This document shows positions 14,930 to 21,456 of a DNA stretch of 21,456 bases, in pieces. The stretch lies in assembly GCA_965248915.1 (NCBI GenBank), contig CBDFLA010000007.1, positions 1 to 21,456 of the forward strand. The letters run 5' to 3'. A program made the position numbers and the translations under genes. This DNA comes from CBDFLA01 sp965248915 (lineage in GTDB: Bacteria; Pseudomonadota; Alphaproteobacteria; M2410). The notes beneath the pieces were generated by a model. It was given only the letters and a program-made list of their open reading frames with translations, made no database searches and was not told the origin of the DNA. Position 1 is the stretch's first letter. Every line of letters starts with the position of its first letter.

Positions 14930-17158
14930 CTATTGGGAACAATTGTAGTCTTGTCCCTTCGGGGTGGTCTTTATGATGGCCGAACATCTCAGGACGTAAT
15001 TTTGATATTTCAAGTATTTGGCGTAGGCCTGCTCCGCCGTCTTACTCGAGTCCCCCACCGTACTACCGCAAGGCTGTTTGGAATATAAAGTGAAGAGACT
15101 AGAGTAATTCTCCTTGAGGCTTTCTTTAAAATGTGCGGGCATTTTTGCCACTTCAATCATAACCGAGACGTTGTACCTGATCATGGTGTCACGCGCGCCG
15201 GTGCACGCCAATATGTTCGCATCGGTAACCCCCCAGCTCGCAAGCGTACTCGATCGATGTAAAGCCGCAGGATCGAGATCCGCTTTATTGATTTTTTCGA
15301 TCCTCGAACTCTGGGGAGGCGTGTTTGCAGCAGACTGCCATTCAGCCTCGACCTTCGTCTTCTCGGCAGCCGCGCTTTTGGCGGCGGCATCATTTTTTTG
15401 CACGGTCAGTAAAGCGGTTTCATATTTCTTCTTATAGTCATCGCCGTCCGCTTTGTTGCAGGGGTTAATCGCTCCATCTTGGAGTTGCCCTGAACTTGGA
15501 GAGACAGGATTCGCAAAGAAGTCCTTCGCTTTCATTACGTGATCAAAGGTCCCACTATAGTATAAGTTAAACTTCTTGATTCGAGGGTCTCTGTACTCAG
15601 CTGCAAGTAAATTGGCCGCCGCCAAGTAATCCTGTTTGACAGTAACCGGCTCACCACATGCGGCTGCCCATCCGGCATAGTGACTGGCATAGCTACCGAG
15701 CATATCCAGGGCATGCGGCGTAGCGGGGATGGGGCTCGATGCAGGCAGCGGTGCAGAGGGTGAAGGTAATGTTTGTGCGGCAGCCGGGCTCTCAGCAACT
15801 GACTCCCTCACCATAGGCAAGGCCGGCGTGGCTGCTACGTTTGCGATACTGGAGTCGGGACTCTCTTTCGCTGTTGCGGTGACAGGAAATTTTTTCAGCG
15901 TGGCTTGGTAATGCTTTTTTGCGTCACTCATCTTCTTTGCGCCTCCCCTTGTTGCGGTTGACGCTTCGAAGGTGCAGCAATCGGATGTGCCCTTAGCCGT
16001 ACATTGCTTCATGAATTTTTCTGCACGTTCTTTCGCATACGCATAGCCCGTTTCAAAATTCTGTATAACGCCAGCCTTTTCACCCGGGGCCAGCGCGTCG
16101 GCCTTTGAAAAGAAGTCACTTTTGACGGTGACGCCCACCGGATCACCGCAGGCATCGGCCCACGCCGCATGTCGGCCAGCATACTTGGAGAATCTGTCCC
16201 AGACATGCAGCGGCACCGGTGTCGAGGAGGCTGCAGCGACAGTCGCCTTTAGGCTGCTTTGATAACGCCCTTTGGCCTGGTTGATCCCTCCTTTGACGGG
16301 GTCGCAGCAGTCGGTTCTGCCATTAGCCTTACATTGCTGCACTGATTGTTGTGCGTAATCCTTTCTTTGCGCGTATCTTTTTTCAAAGCGCTGGATGACT
16401 TTGGCCTTTTCGTTCGGAGCAAGCCGGTTCAGCATTGACAAGAAGTCTCTTTTTGCGGCGACGCCCGCCGGATCATTGCAGGCATCGGCCCACGCAGAAT
16501 ATTCGCCCGCGGTGTTGGCTAAATACTCCAGGTTTTGGATCGGATAAAACAGAGATGATGAGTCCGGCTCTGCCGTTTGCCCTCCTGCGGAAGGACTCGG
16601 GTCATTTATGCTGGAATCAGGGTTAGACGGCGACGTTTGCGACGCGGCAACCTGGCTCGCGGCACCGGTGTCACTAACCACAGGTGAGGTAGGTGCGGCC
16701 GCTGGGCTCGCGGCAATGGTGTCACTAACCATAGGTGAGTTCAGCGCGGCAGCCGGGCTTTTGTTCTGGTCTGGATGACAAGACTTGTCACGGCCACAAC
16801 TGTAGGTGCCATCATCCCGACAGCGGTTCAAAGCAGTGGGGTAAACCCTTCCGATTAGAACCGTTGGCCCCTTTTTCAGTTCATTATCTACGGAATTGGC
16901 AACACATTCACAATAGATTGGGGGCCGATGGCCCCCCTGATGTTCCCTGCAATGATCATACACTTGAACTGCAGCATCTGTATTACTGACCGATTGCCAC
17001 CACTCTTGAACGGTGTTCGAATTTGCGGCGGTTGGTTGCGTGACTCCGGTAGTGGCGGTTAGGATCAGACCGGTCATTACCATGCCAACCCAAATCGGTT
17101 GGCGATTTCCCTGTCTACGGTTCTGTGATTCCGATTGCGACGCACTCCGCAAAATCAT
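14930..17158 (-). CDS. Exported protein with three unrecognised cysteine-containing repeats
   Basis: A 742-aa protein of no family I recognise. The ATG at 17158 has AAGGAG eight bases upstream. A basic start (RRQGNRQ) and hydrophobic residues 21-40 make a signal peptide or membrane anchor. Residues 51-126 form a Cys-rich head (HC, CEC, CG..KSC). Three repeats follow: about 209-304, 320-422 and 484-586. Each opens with a Tyr/Ala stretch and a WADAC motif (WAAAC in the third), then V..K.D(F/Y) and a helical K/R-rich part; the first two also share a QC...DCC segment. Linkers are rich in Pro/Ala/Ser (SPAAA, VSDT). The C-terminal 150 residues contain three further cysteines. Cysteine pairs suggest disulfides outside the cytoplasm. 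Function unknown. Confidence 0.8.
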   Translation of the reverse strand: MILRSASQSESQNRRQGNRQPIWVGMVMTGLILTATTGVTQPTAANSNTVQEWWQSVSNTDAAVQVYDHCREHQGGHRPPIYCECVANSVDNELKKGPTVLIGRVYPTALNRCRDDGTYSCGRDKSCHPDQNKSPAAALNSPMVSDTIAASPAAAPTSPVVSDTGAASQVAASQTSPSNPDSSINDPSPSAGGQTAEPDSSSLFYPIQNLEYLANTAGEYSAWADACNDPAGVAAKRDFLSMLNRLAPNEKAKVIQRFEKRYAQRKDYAQQSVQQCKANGRTDCCDPVKGGINQAKGRYQSSLKATVAAASSTPVPLHVWDRFSKYAGRHAAWADACGDPVGVTVKSDFFSKADALAPGEKAGVIQNFETGYAYAKERAEKFMKQCTAKGTSDCCTFEASTATRGGAKKMSDAKKHYQATLKKFPVTATAKESPDSSIANVAATPALPMVRESVAESPAAAQTLPSPSAPLPASSPIPATPHALDMLGSYASHYAGWAAACGEPVTVKQDYLAAANLLAAEYRDPRIKKFNLYYSGTFDHVMKAKDFFANPVSPSSGQLQDGAINPCNKADGDDYKKKYETALLTVQKNDAAAKSAAAEKTKVEAEWQSAANTPPQSSRIEKINKADLDPAALHRSSTLASWGVTDANILACTGARDTMIRYNVSVMIEVAKMPAHFKESLKENYSSLFTLYSKQPCGSTVGDSSKTAEQAYAKYLKYQNYVLRCSAIIKTTPKGQDYNCSQ

Positions 17159-17369
17159 GGTTGTGTCTCCTTGTGCACTCCATCCGTCGACGAGGTGATT
17201 ACATTAGCGTCCGACGATCTTCGCCGTGCTGTCATTGTTGATACCACTGCAGAAATACCGAAAACCGGATCATCCAAGTCACGTTAACATTTACAACAAT
17301 AGGGCATGCAATCGTGGCGAACAATCTGCTATTCTGCACATTGAGTATGCATTTATGCAGGGTCCAACA

Positions 17370-18239
17370 ATGAATTGGGACGACTTACGCATTGTTTTGG
17401 CAATAGCTCGATCGGGCTCATTGTCCAGCGCGGCAATAACTCTTGGGGTAGATCAAACCACTGTCGGGCGGCACCTGACAGCGGCGGAGAAGTGCTTGGG
17501 AGCGCCCTTATTCATTCGAAATCGCTCTGGGTTTCGCCTCACGGAAGCGGGAGATGCCGCTCTCGCTCAGATTGAAATAATGGAGTCGGCGGCCATGCGG
17601 CTGACGGAGAATGTCGGCGCAGAAATGCAAACCCCGATCGGGGTCGTGCGTATTGCAACAATGCCGTGGATCTTTAACTACCTCATCGTCCCATTATTGC
17701 CTGACTTCGCACGTCGATTTCCCAACATCAGCATTCACGCAATCTCGGGGTTGAGGGAACGTTCGCTCAGCGACCGCGAAGCAGAGCTCGCACTGCGGTT
17801 CGAAATGCAGCCGCACGGACAGGAGCGAAGCTTCGAGATCACTGAAGTTCCCTATGCGGTCTATGCGCCAAAAGACGCCGATGTGGAGACCCTACCTTGG
17901 GTTGGCCTTACGGCAGACATAGCGTCCTCTGAACCCGGCCAATGGCTCAAGGCGTCTCGCAAGGAAAGCTCACCACAAGATGGCTTCCAAGCAAACGATT
18001 CAGGTCTTCTCTATAAGGCGGTTTGCGCAGGCGTTGGAAAAGGCCTGCTTCCCGAGGTTCTCGGCGAAGATGAGCCCAGCCTCGTTCGCCTGTCAGGCAA
18101 GAACCCTGAAATCACGCGTCGCTTGCGCCTGCTGGTGCATCCCGACGTCGAGAGGTTCGCCCGCATCGAAGCCGTGATTGGGTGGCTCAAGGAGATCCTG
18201 CCCACTGCGCTGCAGCAGTCGCAAAATGGTCTTTTGTGA
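17370..18239 (+). CDS. LysR-family transcriptional regulator
   Basis: 289 aa, the usual family length. Residues 1-60 are the winged helix: MNWDDLRIVLAIARSGSLSS ... LGVDQTTVGRHL, then LGAPLFIRNRSGFRLTEAG. Residues 90-280 form the periplasmic-binding-like effector domain (GVVRIATMP, then ISIHAISGLRERSLSDREAELALRF). The ATG at 17370 is chosen because the domain starts there; the frame is open further upstream but without LysR similarity. The ribosome site is weak (AGGG). It faces away from the repeat-protein gene, with about 210 bases between, so it may regulate that gene; this is inferred from position only. An inducer cannot be named. Confidence 0.92.
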   Translation: MNWDDLRIVLAIARSGSLSSAAITLGVDQTTVGRHLTAAEKCLGAPLFIRNRSGFRLTEAGDAALAQIEIMESAAMRLTENVGAEMQTPIGVVRIATMPWIFNYLIVPLLPDFARRFPNISIHAISGLRERSLSDREAELALRFEMQPHGQERSFEITEVPYAVYAPKDADVETLPWVGLTADIASSEPGQWLKASRKESSPQDGFQANDSGLLYKAVCAGVGKGLLPEVLGEDEPSLVRLSGKNPEITRRLRLLVHPDVERFARIEAVIGWLKEILPTALQQSQNGLL

Positions 18240-18350
18240 GTTTACCGATCTATTTGTCCGTTGAGGACCAAATCACGAGCCTTTCGATGGGCACCTATGG
18301 TCCGCTTATGGCTGAGACTGTTGAAGAACTCGTTGAATGTGAAGTTTCTG

Positions 18351-18377
18351 ATGTCCGCTATTGTCATAAGCGGACAT
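18351..18377. repeat. ATGTCCGCT/AGCGGACAT hairpin
   Basis: Perfect 9-bp arms (18351-18359 and 18369-18377) with a 9-base loop, between the LysR gene and the IS1182 remnant. Same family as 13106-13132. Confidence 0.45.
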
Positions 18378-18449
18378 TGTGCATCCACATTGGCGTGATG
18401 GCGTTGTGGATGGCTGTCTTCCGGGCTTTGAGACTGGTTTTGGTCATAT

Positions 18450-18842
18450 TCAGGCAGCGATCTTTCGAGGCGGCGGCTTCGAGGTGAGATTGACCAGTCT
18501 CTTCAGATTCTGGACTGTTGCGGTGAGCAAGAACTCGTCTTTGGCACCGGTGAGGCCGCGCAATCTGAGCCTCGTCATTGAGAGGTTTCGTTTGGCCTCG
18601 CCAAACAGTCTCTCGATCTTTTTGCGATCACAGACGGATTGATTGTAAATCTCGGTTTCCATCAGGGTCCGGGTATAATCCCGCGATTCCTGATTGACGT
18701 CCCGGCCAAGGCGACGTTCCCGCCCGGTGGTGCATTTGGGTTTGAGCGGACACCTGACACAGTCAGACCGTTTGGCAATATACTTGATTGTTGTGCCATC
18801 AAGCACTGTCCCGGACGTCTTCAATTCCTTGCCACCGGGTCA
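18450..18842 (-). pseudogene. IS1182-family transposase remnant (C-terminal part)
   Basis: Reading from about 18842 downward: PGGKELKTSG, the zinc-like CVRCPLKPKCTTG segment, then DYTRTLMETE and the conserved CDRKKIERLFGEAKRNL with the third catalytic Glu, ending at 18450. The N-terminal two thirds, including both catalytic Asp residues, are missing, so it cannot work. The cut coincides with the 42-bp repeat at 18834. It is not the lost end of the remnant at 13917: that subfamily has a different C-terminus (ERLTRRYT series). Confidence 0.85.
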
Positions 18843-18875
18843 ATTGGGGTCCGCTTAAGGGCGGATAGCTGACGG
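18834..18875 (+). repeat. 42-bp exact direct repeat, copy 2
   Basis: Identical to 13882-13923 in the same orientation, about 4.95 kb apart. Its first bases coincide with the broken end of the minus-strand IS1182 remnant. Together the copies enclose both IS remnants, the repeat protein and the LysR gene. Confidence 0.75.
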
Positions 18876-18974
18876 CATAGGTTGTCGGCAGAACTGATCG
18901 CTCCGTCAGGCGTTGTCACTCAACGCCACAACAAGGTCGAGGGGTCCTAAAGCGCCTTGTTCGCTAGATCGAAT

Positions 18975-19022
18975 ATCGTGATGCTTAGGCCGGGTGTTCG
19001 GGTCACCCTAGCGGCACCACTT
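18975..19022 (+). repeat. tRNA-Thr-like 3'-half fragment, candidate attachment site B
   Basis: Second copy of the tRNA 3' end: T arm GGGTG-TTCGGGT-CACCC, acceptor TAGCGGC, A and CCA at 19017-19019. The anticodon-loop part has drifted (ATCGTGA), and no 5' half precedes it. The gene to the right (DUF2541-like) looks like ordinary chromosome, so this may be the original island boundary. Confidence 0.6.
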
Positions 19023-19037
19023 TTCATTTTTGGCCTT

Positions 19038-19433
19038 TTACTTGCCGAACACTTTCACGGTCGCGGTGGCAAGACGTTTGCTGGTTTCTTCATAGCGCAA
19101 AACAATGCGGTCGAGGTCACGTTTGCCGCCTTTTAGGTCAATCACACGCGTGCAATTGCCAGCATTGATCCGACGGGCAACGGAAACATCCTGATGGCCA
19201 CCGTTTTCAAAGTAGACATCGAAGTCCTTGAAATTGACCGGATTGCGATAGACGCAGACCTTGAGTTTGCGATATCCGCGATGTCCACTAAGGCTGATCC
19301 TGTCGGTTTCGACACGGTCTTTTACTTGCCGGGTGCCGAGAAGCTGCCAATCCTTGGCCGAACTCGTAGCAGGAACGATTGCGAAACTGGCAACCGTCAG
19401 CGCGCTGAGGCAAATTTTGGAAAAGAGATTCAT
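19038..19433 (-). CDS. Small exported protein, DUF2541-like
   Basis: 131 aa. A clear signal peptide (MNLFSKICLSALTVASFAIVPATSSA, cleavage after about residue 26) precedes a beta-rich domain: WQLLGTRQV, YRKLKVCVYRN, FDVYFENGGHQDVSVARRI and NCTRVIDLKGGKRDLDRIVLRY. The pattern resembles small periplasmic DUF2541 proteins, whose function is unknown. Family assignment is from memory of the pattern and is tentative. The ATG at 19433 follows AAAGGTGG. It lies downstream of the DUF411 gene on the same strand. Confidence 0.65.
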   Translation of the reverse strand: MNLFSKICLSALTVASFAIVPATSSAKDWQLLGTRQVKDRVETDRISLSGHRGYRKLKVCVYRNPVNFKDFDVYFENGGHQDVSVARRINAGNCTRVIDLKGGKRDLDRIVLRYEETSKRLATATVKVFGK

Positions 19434-19506
19434 AAGACCACCTTTTGGTTAGAACTTGTATGAGGACAAGCTAACACATTGGCGGAAGGGTATAAATCCA
19501 GATGGA

Positions 19507-20106
19507 CTATTCTTCCTCATAAGAGGAGTAGAGGGCCTGTCTGCCGTCTTCGTGGAACAAGAACACGTCGTAGTCCACTTTGTGACCGCGCTTGGCCATA
19601 CCAGGAGATCCCCACGGCATGTCGGGCACGGCGATGCCGGTTGCTTCTACTTGCTCGGTCAAGAGGCGGATAATGTCTTCCGGGGGAACGTGACCCTCAA
19701 TGATGTATCCGTTGACCTCTGAGGTATGACAGGCGTGAAAATACTCTGGCACGACTTGGCGTGGCTCGACGCCGTTTAGATCAATGACGCTCTTGACGTC
19801 GACATTGAAGCCAGCTTTTTTGACGTGCTTGATCCAGGCACTGCAGCAGCCGCACATCTTTGGTTTGTAGATGGTGATGGTGAAATCTTTTGGATCGATG
19901 GGTTCTAGGCCCGTGATGGGATTCATCTTGGGCAGTTGCTCAGCGTAGACGGCGAGCGCTTCTACGACTTCTTCTGATGAGCGGTTGTAACGCTGGTTGG
20001 TTTTGTGAGTGTGTTGCGCGAAGGCGCCCGTTGACACAACAAGGGATAGCAAAATTCCAGCAATCAATTCTTTCCACTCAACCAACATTTCCCGCATCCC
20101 CTTCAT
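19507..20106 (-). CDS. DUF411 family exported metal-binding protein
   Basis: 199 aa. Hydrophobic residues 14-30 (ending GAFAQ) look like a signal peptide. The DUF411 domain spans about residues 75-160: ITIYKPKMCGCCSAWIKHV (C85, C87, C88), then VVPEYFHACHTSEVNGYIIEGHVP (C126, H127) and an IIRLL helix. DUF411 proteins are often found with copper-resistance genes, and the Cys/His set suits metal binding, but no copper gene is present here. A C-terminal stretch (MPWGSPGM, DVFLF) is typical. Start choice is uncertain among ATGs at 20106, 20097 and 20088. It lies 34 bases after the TPR gene, possibly one operon. Confidence 0.85.
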   Translation of the reverse strand: MKGMREMLVEWKELIAGILLSLVVSTGAFAQHTHKTNQRYNRSSEEVVEALAVYAEQLPKMNPITGLEPIDPKDFTITIYKPKMCGCCSAWIKHVKKAGFNVDVKSVIDLNGVEPRQVVPEYFHACHTSEVNGYIIEGHVPPEDIIRLLTEQVEATGIAVPDMPWGSPGMAKRGHKVDYDVFLFHEDGRQALYSSYEEE

Positions 20107-20140
20107 GACTCTTTACTTGATCAGGTATCTCGCACCATCC

Positions 20141-20698
20141 CTATTTTGCGAAGTCGAATTTGCCCTTGTAGATTCTCAAACGATCTTGGGCGTGGCTGAA
20201 ATTTGGATTATCAGCGGCTGATGCTTGGAATGCGGCATAAGCGTCTTCAAATCTCTTTTGGGCTTCGAGAGCGAGGCCGCGATTGAAGTGAGCGGCGAAC
20301 AGATCGTCAATGTTCATTTCGATCGCTTGGTCGTATTCAGCAATTGAGGCGTCGAACTGTTTCTGCAAAAGAAATGTGTTTCCACGATTGAGATGAGCTT
20401 CAGGCAAATTCTGAATCAACGCTTGTGCCGCGTCGAAGTCAGCGTGGGCCTGATCATAGTCTCCGAGGTGATTGTAATTGATACCTCTATTGACTAGCGT
20501 CTTGGCCTTGTCGCGCTTGGAGAGTCCGACTTCCCTTAGAGCTTGGTTGCAGGTCTGAAGCGCTGTACTGGCAGCATAATTGAGTTTGGTTTCGAGATAG
20601 CACTGCTGTGCTGTGGAATTTCCAAAAACAGATATTGACTGGCCTAGAGCCGGTGCAGAAAGCGCCAGACTCACGATCAGCAACACAAATTTCCACAT
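20141..20698 (-). CDS. Exported TPR-repeat protein
   Basis: 185 aa. The ATG at 20698 has GAGGAGG four bases upstream and opens a signal peptide (MWKFVLLIVSLALSAPALGQ); a longer frame to 20788 is rejected on that ground. Three or four tetratricopeptide repeats follow: AKTLVNRGINYNHLGDYDQA, PEAHLNRGNTFLLQKQFDAS, FAAHFNRGLALEAQKRFEDA, plus a weak fourth. TPR proteins in the periplasm act as protein-binding scaffolds; the partner is unknown. First of three same-strand genes. Confidence 0.9.
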   Translation of the reverse strand: MWKFVLLIVSLALSAPALGQSISVFGNSTAQQCYLETKLNYAASTALQTCNQALREVGLSKRDKAKTLVNRGINYNHLGDYDQAHADFDAAQALIQNLPEAHLNRGNTFLLQKQFDASIAEYDQAIEMNIDDLFAAHFNRGLALEAQKRFEDAYAAFQASAADNPNFSHAQDRLRIYKGKFDFAK

Positions 20699-20761
20699 AT
20701 TTCCTCCTCGACCCCTTAGGGTTTGTCTCTTTGTCTTAGCGCGCCAGAGAAGTGTAGCTTG

Positions 20762-20779
20762 TTTTTGCGGTCGCAAAAA
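20762..20779. terminator. TTTTTGCG/CGCAAAAA palindrome, possible terminator
   Basis: Perfect 8-bp inverted arms with only two bases between. T- and A-runs at the ends could act as a weak bidirectional terminator for the metallopeptidase gene ending at 20816. The stem has few GC pairs. It could instead be an operator of the TPR gene, 64 bases upstream of its start. Confidence 0.3.
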
Positions 20780-20815
20780 GGCGATCACGAGAAAATTGAT
20801 GAGGTGCGAAAACCC

Positions 20816-21456
20816 CTATGGATTGAGATGGTTAGCTTTGGGGGCCTTGGGGAGGAGGGCTTCTACCAGCGCACTTGGGTCTTCCAGTCGCTCTTCGACA
20901 ATTCGTTCGATGAGGGCTGCGGTCTCCGTGTCACCGCCGAGAGTTTTGAATGTGGAGAGGTAGTTTTCCAATGTGTTCAGGTCGCGGGCAAGGTCGCGCT
21001 CAGCCATGTAGATCTGGTGGAAGTCGACAATGTCTATGTTCTTGCCGGCGTGCTTGAGGCTCCTTTCGGTCGGCTTGAGCAATGACGAGACCGCAGGCGT
21101 AGTAGAGACCAAATGCCCCGTTCTCTCCAGCTTTGGTGAGTGCTGTCTTGCTCAATCCTGAGGCGCACTCTGATTGGCACTGGCGACAGACTTTTCGATT
21201 CTTCGTTGGTCCACATGTTGAGGTCACGCACAGCCGTGAGCGCGATGGCGTCCGCGGCCCCCTCATGGATCCACGCGGTTTCGTTTTGAGACTGGCTCAA
21301 GTCTTGCCAGAGGTGTGCGCCTTCGTGGGCGAAGAATTTGTCAAAGTACAAACGGATGTTGGTATTGGGCTCATTAATTGGTTCACCGCGAAGCGAAACT
21401 GAATTTGGCTGGGCCGGGTCCCGCCTTTGTACGAATATCCAGATGCGTTGGGGTCG
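20816..21456 (-). pseudogene. Frameshifted gluzincin-type metallopeptidase, 5' end outside the window
   Basis: Three minus-strand frames hold consecutive parts of one protein. The first (to about 21205) has FFAHEGAHLW, a zinc-binding HExxH, and WIHEGAADAI, whose Glu fits the third ligand of gluzincins (M1/M61 style). The second continues CRQCQSECASGL ... NGAFGLYYACG. The third has SLLKPTERSLKHAGKNIDIVDFHQIYMAERDLARDL to a stop at 20816. The first shift lies at a run of four A (coding strand, near 21200), the second near 21060-21100. An extended peptide DPNASGYSYKGGT in yet another frame at the edge hints at a third. A decayed gene or sequencing errors; the cysteines suggest an exported enzyme. 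Confidence 0.6.

Noticed and set aside
13917..18842. One IS1182 element split by an inversion
   Set aside because: The two transposase parts belong to different subfamilies by their C-terminal and middle motifs, so they are not halves of one gene.
1..21456. CRISPR array
   Set aside because: No series of regularly spaced identical repeats was found; the repeats seen are isolated pairs or palindromes.

Overview
The window reads as an accessory (genomic-island) region of a bacterial chromosome of roughly 50% GC. Protein style, clean Shine-Dalgarno sites, the DUF411/TPR genes on the right and tRNA-Thr-like attachment remnants suggest an alphaproteobacterium, perhaps Rhodobacterales-like; this is inference, as no rRNA or core housekeeping gene is present.

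Left part (1-4694), defence cargo. A minus-strand gene running off the left edge joins a Cap4/DUF4297-like PD-(D/E)xK nuclease domain to a STAND-type NTPase, the layout of Avs-like defence proteins. After a 630-base non-coding stretch with three adjacent hairpins comes a divergent pair: a small Xre/C-protein-like regulator and a PUA-like plus PD-(D/E)xK restriction endonuclease. Two near-identical 18-bp direct repeats lie between them as candidate operators. No DNA methyltransferase is visible nearby.

Mobility core (5079-9262), all minus strand: tyrosine integrase, an unknown 196-aa protein overlapping it, an AlpA-like DNA-binding protein, and a primase-polymerase/helicase translationally coupled to AlpA but broken by a one-base frameshift. 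The content resembles P4- or PICI-like satellites and small integrative islands. Just right of the integrase, facing the other way, is an Mrr restriction endonuclease (9518-10414).

Middle (10574-12702): a zinc-free MDR oxidoreductase and a deazaflavin/FMN-type split-barrel protein form a short operon. A TetR regulator is divergent from it, with a perfect palindrome just upstream of its start.

Second segment (about 13012-19022) is bounded by two direct copies of the 3' half of a tRNA-Thr(CGT)-like gene ending in CCA, which look like tandem attachment sites. It holds a Nudix hydrolase, two unrelated IS1182-family transposase remnants facing inward just inside exact 42-bp direct repeats, a LysR regulator, and a 742-aa exported protein with three copies of an unrecognised cysteine-containing repeat. 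Palindromic TGTCCGCT/AGCGGACA repeats occur in the intergenic gaps.

Right end (19038-21456): exported small proteins (DUF2541-like, DUF411, TPR) and a frameshifted gluzincin-type metallopeptidase running off the edge, probably older chromosome. Several genes show single-base frameshifts, so sequence accuracy should be considered before calling them dead.
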